A stretch of 64,000 nt of DNA from JBAXRT01 sp037131065 (lineage in GTDB: Bacteria; Bacteroidota; Bacteroidia; Bacteroidales; FEN-979), in assembly GCA_037131065.1 (NCBI GenBank), contig JBAXRT010000001.1, positions 1-64,000 on the forward strand, in the 5' to 3' direction. Both the position numbers and the translations under genes were made by a program. Positions 18,132 to 25,376 of the stretch are shown here, one piece after another (position 1 is the first letter of the stretch; each line of letters begins with the position of its first letter). Under the pieces are notes generated by a model. That model saw only the letters and a list, made by a program, of their open reading frames with translations. It did no database searches and was not told where the DNA came from.

Positions 18132-19022
18132 ATGTACCTCCTGAACCGGCAGCAGCGGCATGGTGTCAATAATACATGGATGATCGTCAGTCTCCTGATC
18201 ATCGCTTTCCTGCCCTTTCTTTTATTTACCGGATTGTACATGAAGTCTTTCATGCTGCTGCGTGATTACCCTATCACTGACCTCCTCTTTTCGAAGGAAT
18301 GGCGCCCTTCAAGCGGTAAGTTCGGGTTCTATCCCTTCATCATCGGATCGATATGGGTAACGCTGCTGGCTATGATTATCTCCGGCCCCATCTGTCTTCT
18401 TACCGCCATCTATGTGACACAATACACGAAAAAGTATTTCCTGCGCATCATGCACCCGGCCATCGATATACTTGCAGGGATCCCATCGGTTGTTTATGGA
18501 GTATGGGGACTGCTCGTTATCGTACCCTTCATCTCCCGTTATCTTGGTCCCTGGTTCGGGGTTGAAACCATGGGATACAGCATACTGGCTGGAGCCTTCG
18601 TCCTGGCGATCATGATCATACCGTTCATTTTGAATATCCTGATCGAAGTATTCAGGTCAGTCCCGGCCGAGCTCAAGGAGGCCTCCCTCTCGCTTGGAGC
18701 AACGGAATGGCAAACGGTGAAACATGTACTGCTAAAGAAATCCCTTCCTGGCATTATTGCCGCCTTCGGGTTCGGGCTTGCCCGGGCTTTCGGGGAGACG
18801 ATGGCTGTTCTGATGGTGGTGGGGAATGTGGTGAAATTGCCGAAAAGCGTTTTTGATCCGGGTTACACCTTACCTGCCCTGATCGCTAACAACTACGGGG
18901 AGATGCTCTCGATCCCGAGATATGACTCAGCCCTTATGTTCGCTGCACTTATCCTTTTGGCCGTCTCTCTCTTTTTTAACCTCGTCATGCACTTTTTTAT
19001 TGTAAAGTATAACAAATACTGA
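18132..19022 (+). CDS. pstC: Phosphate ABC transporter permease PstC
   Basis: A 296-residue permease with six predicted helices. The cytoplasmic coupling loop (EAA motif) reads ELKEASLSLGATEWQTVKHV, and the GIPSVVYGVWGL and FGLARAFGETMAVLMVVGN segments are characteristic of PstC. It pairs with PstA to form the membrane channel. It starts 23 nt after pstS and ends 3 nt before the start codon of pstA. Confidence 0.93.
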   Translation: MYLLNRQQRHGVNNTWMIVSLLIIAFLPFLLFTGLYMKSFMLLRDYPITDLLFSKEWRPSSGKFGFYPFIIGSIWVTLLAMIISGPICLLTAIYVTQYTKKYFLRIMHPAIDILAGIPSVVYGVWGLLVIVPFISRYLGPWFGVETMGYSILAGAFVLAIMIIPFILNILIEVFRSVPAELKEASLSLGATEWQTVKHVLLKKSLPGIIAAFGFGLARAFGETMAVLMVVGNVVKLPKSVFDPGYTLPALIANNYGEMLSIPRYDSALMFAALILLAVSLFFNLVMHFFIVKYNKY

Positions 19023-19025
19023 CCT

Positions 19026-19883
19026 TTGCGACGGATCCATAAAATAGAAGAGCGTTTTTTCAAGATCCTGATGATCCTGTCCACTTACTTCATCCTTGCA
19101 ATTCTTGCCATCATCATCTATTCCGTTTTTGAAAAAGGTCTGAAAGCCATTTCATGGGAGGTGCTCACAACCATACCGAAAGGAGGATATTACTACGGGA
19201 GGGGAGGCGGGATACTGAACGCCATTCTCGGGTCGCTCACCCTTGCCTTTGCCTCGACCATCCTTGCTTTCCTGATTGCCCTGCCGGTTGCCCTCTATAT
19301 CAATGTGTTCCTGGTTAGGAAAAAGAAACTGGTGAATCTTCTACGTTTTATCCTCGACCTGATCTGGGGGATCCCATCCATTGTCTACGGAGCCTTCGGA
19401 TTTTCCATGATGATTTTCCTTGGATTGCAGACCTCCCTTCTCGCAGGGATCCTGACAGTGACCCTCTTCATTCTGCCCATCATGATCCGTTCCATGGATG
19501 AGATATTGAGAATGGTTCCCATCGGGCTGGCAGAGGCTACCTATTCTCTGGGATCCAACAAGTCGGAAACAGCCTTCAAGGTTTTTACACGTCAATCGGT
19601 TTCGGGGATCATCACGGCCATTCTCCTCTCCTTCGGAAGGGCGATCGGCGATGCAGCCTCCGTACTCTTTACTGCGGGGTACACCGATAACCTTCCGAAC
19701 TCACTCATGGAACCAGTGGCAACCCTGCCTTTGTCGATCTTCTTCCAGCTCGCTTCCCCTGTGCCGGAAGTTCAGAACCGGGCCTATGCCTCCGCACTAG
19801 TCCTTACGCTGATCATCCTGGTAGTCAGCCTCTTTTCTCGGGGACTTGGGAAAAGATATCATAAAACGAAGATTAATTTTTAA
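19026..19883 (+). CDS. pstA: Phosphate ABC transporter permease PstA
   Basis: A 285-residue permease starting at a TTG 3 nt after the pstC stop. It has six helices, a WGIPSIVYGAFGFSM segment, a coupling loop GLAEATYSLGSNKSETAFKV and FGRAIGDAASVLFTAG, the PstA counterpart of the PstC signature. The next Met (residue 16) lies inside the first helix, so TTG is the better start. Confidence 0.9.
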   Translation: MRRIHKIEERFFKILMILSTYFILAILAIIIYSVFEKGLKAISWEVLTTIPKGGYYYGRGGGILNAILGSLTLAFASTILAFLIALPVALYINVFLVRKKKLVNLLRFILDLIWGIPSIVYGAFGFSMMIFLGLQTSLLAGILTVTLFILPIMIRSMDEILRMVPIGLAEATYSLGSNKSETAFKVFTRQSVSGIITAILLSFGRAIGDAASVLFTAGYTDNLPNSLMEPVATLPLSIFFQLASPVPEVQNRAYASALVLTLIILVVSLFSRGLGKRYHKTKINF

Positions 19884-19893
19884 CTAATTCCGG

Positions 19894-20655
19894 ATGGACA
19901 GCAATACCAAAATACTGATCAGCAATCTCAATGTAAATGCCGGAAAGACTGCCATTCTGAAAAACATCAACATAGAGATTCCGAAGAACAAGATAACCGT
20001 GATCCTCGGTCCTTCGGGGTGCGGCAAGACCACCCTCCTTAAATGCATGAACCGCCTTACCGACCTATATCCGGAACTGAAGGTGACCGGTGAGATTTAC
20101 ATTGATGACCAGAATATCCTGGATCAAAAGGCTGACATTTATCAGCTCAGGCAACACATGGGCCTCCTTTCGCAACGGCCATACCCGTTGCCGATGACTA
20201 TTTATAATAACATTGCCTATGCCTTGAAACTCCGTGGAGTCCATAAAAGAAGGGACCTTCATAAGCTGGTCATCGATTACCTTAAGAAAGCAAGTCTGTA
20301 TGAGGAGGTCCGCAACAGACTCCGTGAACCGGCTTCAAGGCTTTCTATCGGCCAGCAACAGCGTTTGTGCCTCGCACGCGGACTGGCCGTCGATCCGGAG
20401 ATTATCCTTGCCGATGAACCAACCTCGGCCCTTGATCCCATTTCCAGCCAGTTCATCGAGAAAACCTTCCTGAAGCTAAAGGAGGACTACACGATTGTTC
20501 TGGTAACCCATGTTCTCAGGCAGGCCAGGCGCATTGCCGATAACGTGGTCTTTATATACATGGGTGAGATCATCGAGCAGGGTGATGCTCGCCAGGTTCT
20601 TGAAAATCCGAAACAGGAAAAGACAATCCAGTACCTTGGAGGTTCTTTCAACTAG
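19894..20655 (+). CDS. pstB: Phosphate ABC transporter ATPase PstB
   Basis: A 253-residue ABC ATPase. The Walker A is GPSGCGKT, followed by the PstB-type LLKCMNRLTDL; the Walker B is IILADEPTSALDP. The signature motif reads LSIGQQQR, with Ile in place of the first Gly of the usual LSGGQQQR. It powers phosphate import. No phoU follows: the next gene is convergent and overlaps the pstB end by 8 nt. Regulation through PhoU must therefore be encoded elsewhere or absent. Confidence 0.92.
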   Translation: MDSNTKILISNLNVNAGKTAILKNINIEIPKNKITVILGPSGCGKTTLLKCMNRLTDLYPELKVTGEIYIDDQNILDQKADIYQLRQHMGLLSQRPYPLPMTIYNNIAYALKLRGVHKRRDLHKLVIDYLKKASLYEEVRNRLREPASRLSIGQQQRLCLARGLAVDPEIILADEPTSALDPISSQFIEKTFLKLKEDYTIVLVTHVLRQARRIADNVVFIYMGEIIEQGDARQVLENPKQEKTIQYLGGSFN

Positions 20656-21598
20656 ACAGCCTTCCCTGCCAGGTTTGCTGCCTCTCCAGCTCCTTTTCTA
20701 TCAGCCTTAACACTGCGTCGTAGCGGATCAGTCCCCATGCGCTCTCATGAAGCAGCCGGGGAGGAACCTCCCCCGAAAATCGTTCAATAACCACCGCCGG
20801 GTTAAGATGCTCAATAAAGGAGATGATAAACCGGATATAATCTTCCAGAGTGAAGAGATGAAAATCAGCGGGGTTCTCCAGAAACTCTTTCTCCAATTTG
20901 GTTCTTTTAACGATCTGAAGCTGGTGAAATTTGATGGTATCGACCGGCAGGGTTGATATGGTTGCTGCTTCGTCGCTCATTTCATCAAGACTTTCACCCG
21001 GCAACCCGAATATGAAGTGAGCCCCTGTCCTGATTCCCAGCCGGTGGCTCTTTTCAATCACCTCGCGGCTCAGGGCAAAATCATGACCCCGGTTGATCCT
21101 GTGGAGGGTCCGGTCGTAACACGACTCCACACCATATTCAACCTGGATGAAATATCGTTGTGAGAGTTCTGCAAGGTATTCCAGCTTTTCATCATCCACA
21201 CAATCGGGCCGGGTCCCGATCACCAGTCCGACAACGCCGGGAAAGGAGAGCGCCTCAGTATAGAGCCTCCTCAGGTCGGAAAGTGGAGCATAGGTATTGG
21301 AGTAAGGCTGGAAATAGACCAGGAATTTCCTGGCCCTGCGGTAACGAACTGCATGAAACTCAATCCCCTTCGCAATCTGTTCGTGAAGGGGCTCCTTCGG
21401 GTTGCAATAGGAGGGGTTGAAGGCATCGTTGTCGCAGTAGGTGCATCCACCGGTGCTCTTTGAACCATCGCGGTTCGGACATGTAAAACCGGCGTCAACG
21501 ACAACTTTCTGAATTCTTCCGCCGAAAGTTTTCCTTACATATTCCGTGTAGGAATTGAACCTGCGATTATGTCCCCAAACAAACGGTTCTTCCTTCAA
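20648..21598 (-). CDS. TIGR01212-family radical SAM protein (YhcC-like)
   Basis: A 316-residue protein with the Elp3-like iron-sulfur motif C40-x11-C52-x2-C55 (starting CPNRDG and ending GGCTYC). The PFVWGHNRRFNSY start and VEYGVESCYDRTLHRINRGH are characteristic of the YhcC family, whose precise reaction is not established. The start was set at the TTG at 21598 because it gives the family length and start sequence; upstream frame (to 21760) runs through the terminator of the next gene and is not plausible as coding. It overlaps pstB convergently by 8 nt. Confidence 0.85.
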   Translation of the reverse strand: MKEEPFVWGHNRRFNSYTEYVRKTFGGRIQKVVVDAGFTCPNRDGSKSTGGCTYCDNDAFNPSYCNPKEPLHEQIAKGIEFHAVRYRRARKFLVYFQPYSNTYAPLSDLRRLYTEALSFPGVVGLVIGTRPDCVDDEKLEYLAELSQRYFIQVEYGVESCYDRTLHRINRGHDFALSREVIEKSHRLGIRTGAHFIFGLPGESLDEMSDEAATISTLPVDTIKFHQLQIVKRTKLEKEFLENPADFHLFTLEDYIRFIISFIEHLNPAVVIERFSGEVPPRLLHESAWGLIRYDAVLRLIEKELERQQTWQGRLSS

Positions 21599-21616
21599 AA
21601 TTCGTTGTTCAATATT

Positions 21617-21649
21617 AAAAAAAATCCGGCGAAGGATTGCTTCGCCGGA
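21617..21649 (-). terminator. Rho-independent terminator of the peptide transporter gene
   Basis: Arms TCCGGCGAAG and CTTCGCCGGA pair perfectly over 10 bp with a 5-nt loop. On the minus strand they are followed by a run of eight T (21617-21624). The hairpin is 27 nt past the transporter stop codon. Confidence 0.92.
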
Positions 21650-21675
21650 CAAAGATAACAAGGATCGGTGATCTT

Positions 21676-23499
21676 TTATTTGGTTGCGGCCTCCAGGCGT
21701 TTCATGATTGAGAAAATGAATACTGCAGAAAGGATGCAGCAAACGATGAAAATCGACCACAATTGCCAGAGATCAAGTACTCCCCAGAATTTACTTCCAA
21801 CAAAGAGGAACTTGTTCCCGACTGCGGTTGCCAGCAGCCAGCCTCCCTGCATCAATCCCTGGAATCTAGGGGGGGCCACTTTTGAAACAAAGGATAAACC
21901 CATAGGGCTCAGGAACAGTTCGGCGATGGTCAGTACAAGATAGCCGCTGATAAGCCAGTAGGGCACAACCCGCGAAGAATCTGGCACCGGGTTGTATTTT
22001 GTTGCCCCTGTAGCATCAACATATTGCAGTTCATGGGGAGAGACAAGGCCGATGGAAGCCACAAGGACGATCATGAAACCGATGGCTGCAATGATCATCC
22101 CGATCCCGATCTTCTTGGGTGCCGATGGTTCAAGGTTCTTCTTGTTGAGCCATGCAAAAACTCCCATGACCGGGAAGGTCAGCGATACGATAAAGAGTGG
22201 GTTGAACGACTGGAATACTTCAGGTGCGATAGGATTGCTTGAATTGGCCTGTGTAATAAAATAATAACACAAAGCACCAAGTCCGAGGAACATTGCTGCA
22301 CCGACCAGTCTCTGAGTCATGTTTTTCCTGAAAATCATTACGAAACCTGCAACAGCACCGATAAATACCAGGATCGATTCAAGATTGAAGAAAATGTTGG
22401 TAAAGGCACCGACCTCCTTCACGGTATAATCACGGGCAAAGAAGGTAAGGGTCAGCCCGTTCTGGTGAAACGACATCCAGAAGAAAATAACAACCACGAA
22501 AACCATGATGAGGGAGGTCACCCTCGGCCGCTCCTCCTTCGTGGAGACCTGTAACATGATGGCGATAAAGCCGATAAAGAGCCCCACTGCGGCTCCCAGG
22601 GCTGCGGCATCTTTCACAGTATTCCTGAGCAGGAAATAAAAAATCACTGAGGTGGTGATCATCAATCCGCCACCCAGAAGGAAACTGGCGATATTGGTGT
22701 TAGCTTTTGGTTTATCTGAAGCTGCATTTTTTATCTTCTCAACACTGGGAAGCAATTTATTAAATATGATGTATACAAGCAAGGAAACCACCATGGCACC
22801 GGCGGCGATCCCGAAGGCGTAGTTGTATCCTCTTGAGAAGGCATCGAGATAGTGCTGGGCGAAACCGGTCAGATCTGCAACGCTGGTTCCACTTACTTTA
22901 TCTGCCAGTTCCTGGAACTTGGAAACGTCCTGCAACGTTCCCTTCTGATATGCATGACACATGGCAGGAAGACTTCCGTCGTGAAGGAATCCCTGGGTCT
23001 TCAGGAACCAGTTCCTGATCCCGGTGGCAACGAACGGAGCAAAAAAGGCGCCGATGTTGATCCCCATGTAAAAGATCATGAAGGCTGAGTCGCGGACTTT
23101 TGAATATTTCGGATCATCATAAAGCTGTCCGACGACCGCCTGCAAATTGCCTTTGAACAGCCCGTTCCCGAAAGCAATGGTGAATAAGCCGATCAGGGTG
23201 ATCGCCAGTGGGTTGCCCGGGAGGGCCATGATCACGTACCCGGCAAACATAACGATGATGCCTGCAAGAATAACGGTCTTGTACTTTCGTGAAGTATCAG
23301 CCAAAAGCCCGCCAACCAGGGCAAGGGCATAGATGCCAAAATAGAACCAGCTGTAGTAATTGCCTGCGTCTTCTTCTGAGAGACCATACCTGGCCTGGAG
23401 AAAAAGGACCAGGATTGCCATCATGGTGTAGAATCCGAAGCGTTCACCCATATTCGAGAAAAACGCCACGAAAAGTCCTTTGGGATGTCCTTTGAACAT
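21676..23499 (-). CDS. POT-family proton-dependent oligopeptide transporter
   Basis: A 607-residue major facilitator protein with about 14 helices. The N-terminal NMGERFGFYTMMAIL corresponds to the POT ExxERFxYY motif, though the first Glu is replaced. GNGLFKGNLQAVVGQLYDD and FYMGINIGAFFAP are the two PTR2 signature regions. It imports di- and tripeptides with protons. There is a large loop of about 50 residues after the fourth or fifth helix (LHDGSLPAMCHAYQ...), as in many Bacteroidota members. It is monocistronic, with its own promoter and terminator. Confidence 0.93.
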   Translation of the reverse strand: MFKGHPKGLFVAFFSNMGERFGFYTMMAILVLFLQARYGLSEEDAGNYYSWFYFGIYALALVGGLLADTSRKYKTVILAGIIVMFAGYVIMALPGNPLAITLIGLFTIAFGNGLFKGNLQAVVGQLYDDPKYSKVRDSAFMIFYMGINIGAFFAPFVATGIRNWFLKTQGFLHDGSLPAMCHAYQKGTLQDVSKFQELADKVSGTSVADLTGFAQHYLDAFSRGYNYAFGIAAGAMVVSLLVYIIFNKLLPSVEKIKNAASDKPKANTNIASFLLGGGLMITTSVIFYFLLRNTVKDAAALGAAVGLFIGFIAIMLQVSTKEERPRVTSLIMVFVVVIFFWMSFHQNGLTLTFFARDYTVKEVGAFTNIFFNLESILVFIGAVAGFVMIFRKNMTQRLVGAAMFLGLGALCYYFITQANSSNPIAPEVFQSFNPLFIVSLTFPVMGVFAWLNKKNLEPSAPKKIGIGMIIAAIGFMIVLVASIGLVSPHELQYVDATGATKYNPVPDSSRVVPYWLISGYLVLTIAELFLSPMGLSFVSKVAPPRFQGLMQGGWLLATAVGNKFLFVGSKFWGVLDLWQLWSIFIVCCILSAVFIFSIMKRLEAATK

Positions 23500-23549
23500 A
23501 ATTGTCTTGATTTAGTGAATACTCATTATTCTGAGAGGGAAGTAAATTG

Positions 23550-23579
23550 CAAAAATAATCAAATTTGCATATGATCAAA
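23550..23579 (-). promoter_or_regulatory. Promoter of the peptide transporter gene
   Basis: On the minus strand TTTTG and TATTTTTG are separated by 18 nt, close to the Bacteroidota TTTG-N19/20-TAnnTTTG pattern. Transcription would begin about 44 nt before the ATG at 23499. Confidence 0.5.
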
Positions 23580-23585
23580 ATCCCG

Positions 23586-23623
23586 AGATCGTAAATCGTC
23601 TAATTCGTAAATGAATAGACGAT
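23586..23623. repeat. AAATCGT heptamers and inverted repeat upstream of the ECF sigma gene
   Basis: AGATCGT and AAATCGT follow each other (23586-23599), using the same word as the tract at 24374. An inverted repeat, ATCGTCTA (23595-23602) and TAGACGAT (23616-23623), flanks a 13-nt loop. It lies in the divergent region between the transporter and the sigma factor gene and could also be an operator. Confidence 0.5.
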
Positions 23624-23659
23624 GTAATAAATATAGAATTTGAACGTCTAACTCTCCGT

Positions 23660-24175
23660 ATGAACCTCCAGGATTTTCAGAAAACGGTCTACCCTTTGAA
23701 AGATAAACTCTTCCGCTTTTCGAAACGATTGCTTGAGCGGACCGAAGAGGCGGAAGATATTGTCCAGGAGGTCTTCATCAGGTTATGGAACCGGCGTGAA
23801 AAACTGGATGAATACAGGAGCGTGGAGGCACTTGCGATGATAACAGCAAAAAACCTCTGCCTCGATAAACTGAGGACTCGGCGGTTTGCTTTAGAGAGCC
23901 TGGATGATAAGAAGAGTTATATCGACCGGATACCGGGGGAGACCAGGGCTGACCATTCAGACCTCATCCATGGGATACACCAGGCCATCCGCCAGCTTCC
24001 CGAACTGCAGCAGATGGTCATCCACCTTCGCGATATCGAGGAGTATGAGTTTGATCAGATCGCCGAGATGCTGGAGATGAATGAAAATGCAGTGAGGGTA
24101 AACTTGTCGAGGGCCAGGAAAAGGGTCCGTGAAATATTGACTAACGCCAAAGTATATGAATACCAGAGAAATTGA
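23660..24175 (+). CDS. ECF-type RNA polymerase sigma factor
   Basis: A 171-residue sigma-70 family protein with region 2 (FRFSKRLLERTEEAEDIVQEVFIRLWNR) and region 4 (LPELQQMVIHLRDIEEYEF, then EMNENAVRVNLSRARKRVREIL as helix-turn-helix). No extra domains. The gene overlaps the next one by 20 nt, the usual arrangement for a sigma factor and its membrane anti-sigma factor. A DUF4252 protein gene follows, a frequent third partner in Bacteroidota. Confidence 0.92.
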   Translation: MNLQDFQKTVYPLKDKLFRFSKRLLERTEEAEDIVQEVFIRLWNRREKLDEYRSVEALAMITAKNLCLDKLRTRRFALESLDDKKSYIDRIPGETRADHSDLIHGIHQAIRQLPELQQMVIHLRDIEEYEFDQIAEMLEMNENAVRVNLSRARKRVREILTNAKVYEYQRN

Positions 24176-24752
24176 GAAACTGCTTGAAAGGTACGAGGAA
24201 GGACTGACCTCCATCCCCGAGGAAAAGCTGCTGAAGGAGTTCTTCAGTGGAAGCGATGTGCCTGAGCACCTCCGTCCCTACGCCTCCTTATTCAACTATT
24301 TCGACCAGTCAAAATCCGAAACGATTACCAATCCTGATTTCGATGTTAAAACGGACCATCTTCTTTCACACCCAAATCTAAAATCTGAAATCGTAAATCG
24401 TAAATCCATCCGTCACTCGTCACTCGTCATTCGTCATTCGTCACTCGTCACTCGTCACTATGCCTTGGGTATTGCCGCCTCTGTTCTTCTAATTGTCGGA
24501 CTCTTCTTTACTTTCCGCCAGGACATTTTCAGAAAGAAAAACACGGTGACCTATACCGAACAGCAGGAACAGGCTTATGCCGAGGTCCAAAAGGCGCTTT
24601 ATACGGTTTCTGCCAACTTAAACATTGGACTTGACCAGTTCCGGCGCCTCGAGCCGATCGGGAAAGCCGTTGACCAGGTACAAAAAATTTCAAAGTTCTA
24701 TCAATACCAGCCCATCATTATTAACCCGGACACCCCCACAGTACGTCCATAA
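24156..24752 (+). CDS. Putative anti-sigma factor with an in-frame repeat insertion
   Basis: A 198-residue membrane protein. The N-terminal part (NTREIEKLLERYEEGLTSIPEEKLLKEFF) is typical of short cytoplasmic regions that bind ECF sigma factors. One transmembrane helix lies at about 102-121 (ALGIAASVLLIVGLFFTF), followed by a periplasmic tail of about 75 residues. Just before the helix, residues of the form RHSSLV-I/T-RHSSLV are encoded by a heptanucleotide repeat tract (24374-24460) of 87 nt, exactly 29 codons, so the frame is kept. The gene overlaps the sigma gene by 20 nt and is followed by the DUF4252 gene. Confidence 0.75.
   Translation: MNTREIEKLLERYEEGLTSIPEEKLLKEFFSGSDVPEHLRPYASLFNYFDQSKSETITNPDFDVKTDHLLSHPNLKSEIVNRKSIRHSSLVIRHSSLVTRHYALGIAASVLLIVGLFFTFRQDIFRKKNTVTYTEQQEQAYAEVQKALYTVSANLNIGLDQFRRLEPIGKAVDQVQKISKFYQYQPIIINPDTPTVRP
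24374..24460 (+). repeat. Heptamer repeat tract inside a coding sequence
   Basis: Five AAATCNN heptamers (24374-24408: AAATCTA, AAATCTG, AAATCGT twice, AAATCCA), a 3-nt linker TCC, and seven GTCAYTC-type heptamers (24412-24460), all contiguous. Total 87 nt. The same order and a 3-nt linker recur at 38742-38800 in a non-coding gap. Because the period is 7, the translated GTCAYTC part is a heptapeptide repeat. Confidence 0.93.
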
Positions 24753-24765
24753 AATCCAACCAATC

Positions 24766-25323
24766 ATGAAAAAGTCAGTTTTAAATTTTGCTATTATCGC
24801 ATTCCTCTTCATCTCTTCTTTGGCGAATGCTCAAAGCCCGATCGATAAGGTTTTTGATAAATATGTCGGTCAGGATGGTTTTACTACGGTAAATATCTCC
24901 AAAGAGATGTTCCAGATGCTTCAACAAATGGCTGCAGGTTCAGCAAACGATTCCAGTGCAAGGGAGCTTAAGGCTATCGCTGACCAGCTCACCGGTCTGA
25001 AGGTCCTCAGTTTCAGCTTCGATTCAGCCAACGTTGTTAAAGCCGTTGCAGTATATAATGAATTTGCGGGCGTTTTCCCTGCCGGCACATACAAGGATCT
25101 GATGACGATCAACGAGGGCAGGGAGTATGTCAAGTTTATGACCAAACAGGAACCTTCAGGTAAAGTAACAGAAATGGTTATGCTTGCAAAAGATAAGCAC
25201 GAAGTGACTGTTCTTAGCCTGACCGGCAACATCGACCTTGCCAATCTTTCGAAACTCTCCAAAGGAATGAATATTCATGGGATGGAGAACTTCCAGAAGA
25301 TGAAACAGTCACATAAAAAATAG
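24766..25323 (+). CDS. DUF4252 domain exported protein
   Basis: A 185-residue protein with a signal peptide (1-22, ending ANAQ). The mature part begins SPIDKVFDKYVGQDGFTTVNISKEMF, typical of DUF4252 proteins, which are small exported proteins of unknown function found beside ECF sigma factors in Bacteroidota. The gene is 13 nt after the anti-sigma gene and is followed by a rho-independent terminator, so it closes a three-gene operon. Confidence 0.85.
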   Translation: MKKSVLNFAIIAFLFISSLANAQSPIDKVFDKYVGQDGFTTVNISKEMFQMLQQMAAGSANDSSARELKAIADQLTGLKVLSFSFDSANVVKAVAVYNEFAGVFPAGTYKDLMTINEGREYVKFMTKQEPSGKVTEMVMLAKDKHEVTVLSLTGNIDLANLSKLSKGMNIHGMENFQKMKQSHKK

Positions 25324-25344
25324 ATTTTACGTTTTTGGTTAATC

Positions 25345-25376
25345 GGAGGGTACGATCAATTGTATCCTCCTTTTTT
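25345..25376 (+). terminator. Rho-independent terminator of the sigma/DUF4252 operon
   Basis: GGAGGGTAC and GTATCCTCC form a 9-bp stem with one mismatch and an 8-nt loop, followed by TTTTTT. The T-run overlaps the stop codon of the convergent gene. Confidence 0.85.

Noticed and set aside
21599..21760. N-terminal extension of the YhcC-like protein
   Set aside because: It reads through the terminator and 3' end of the peptide transporter gene. The TTG at 21598 gives the family length.
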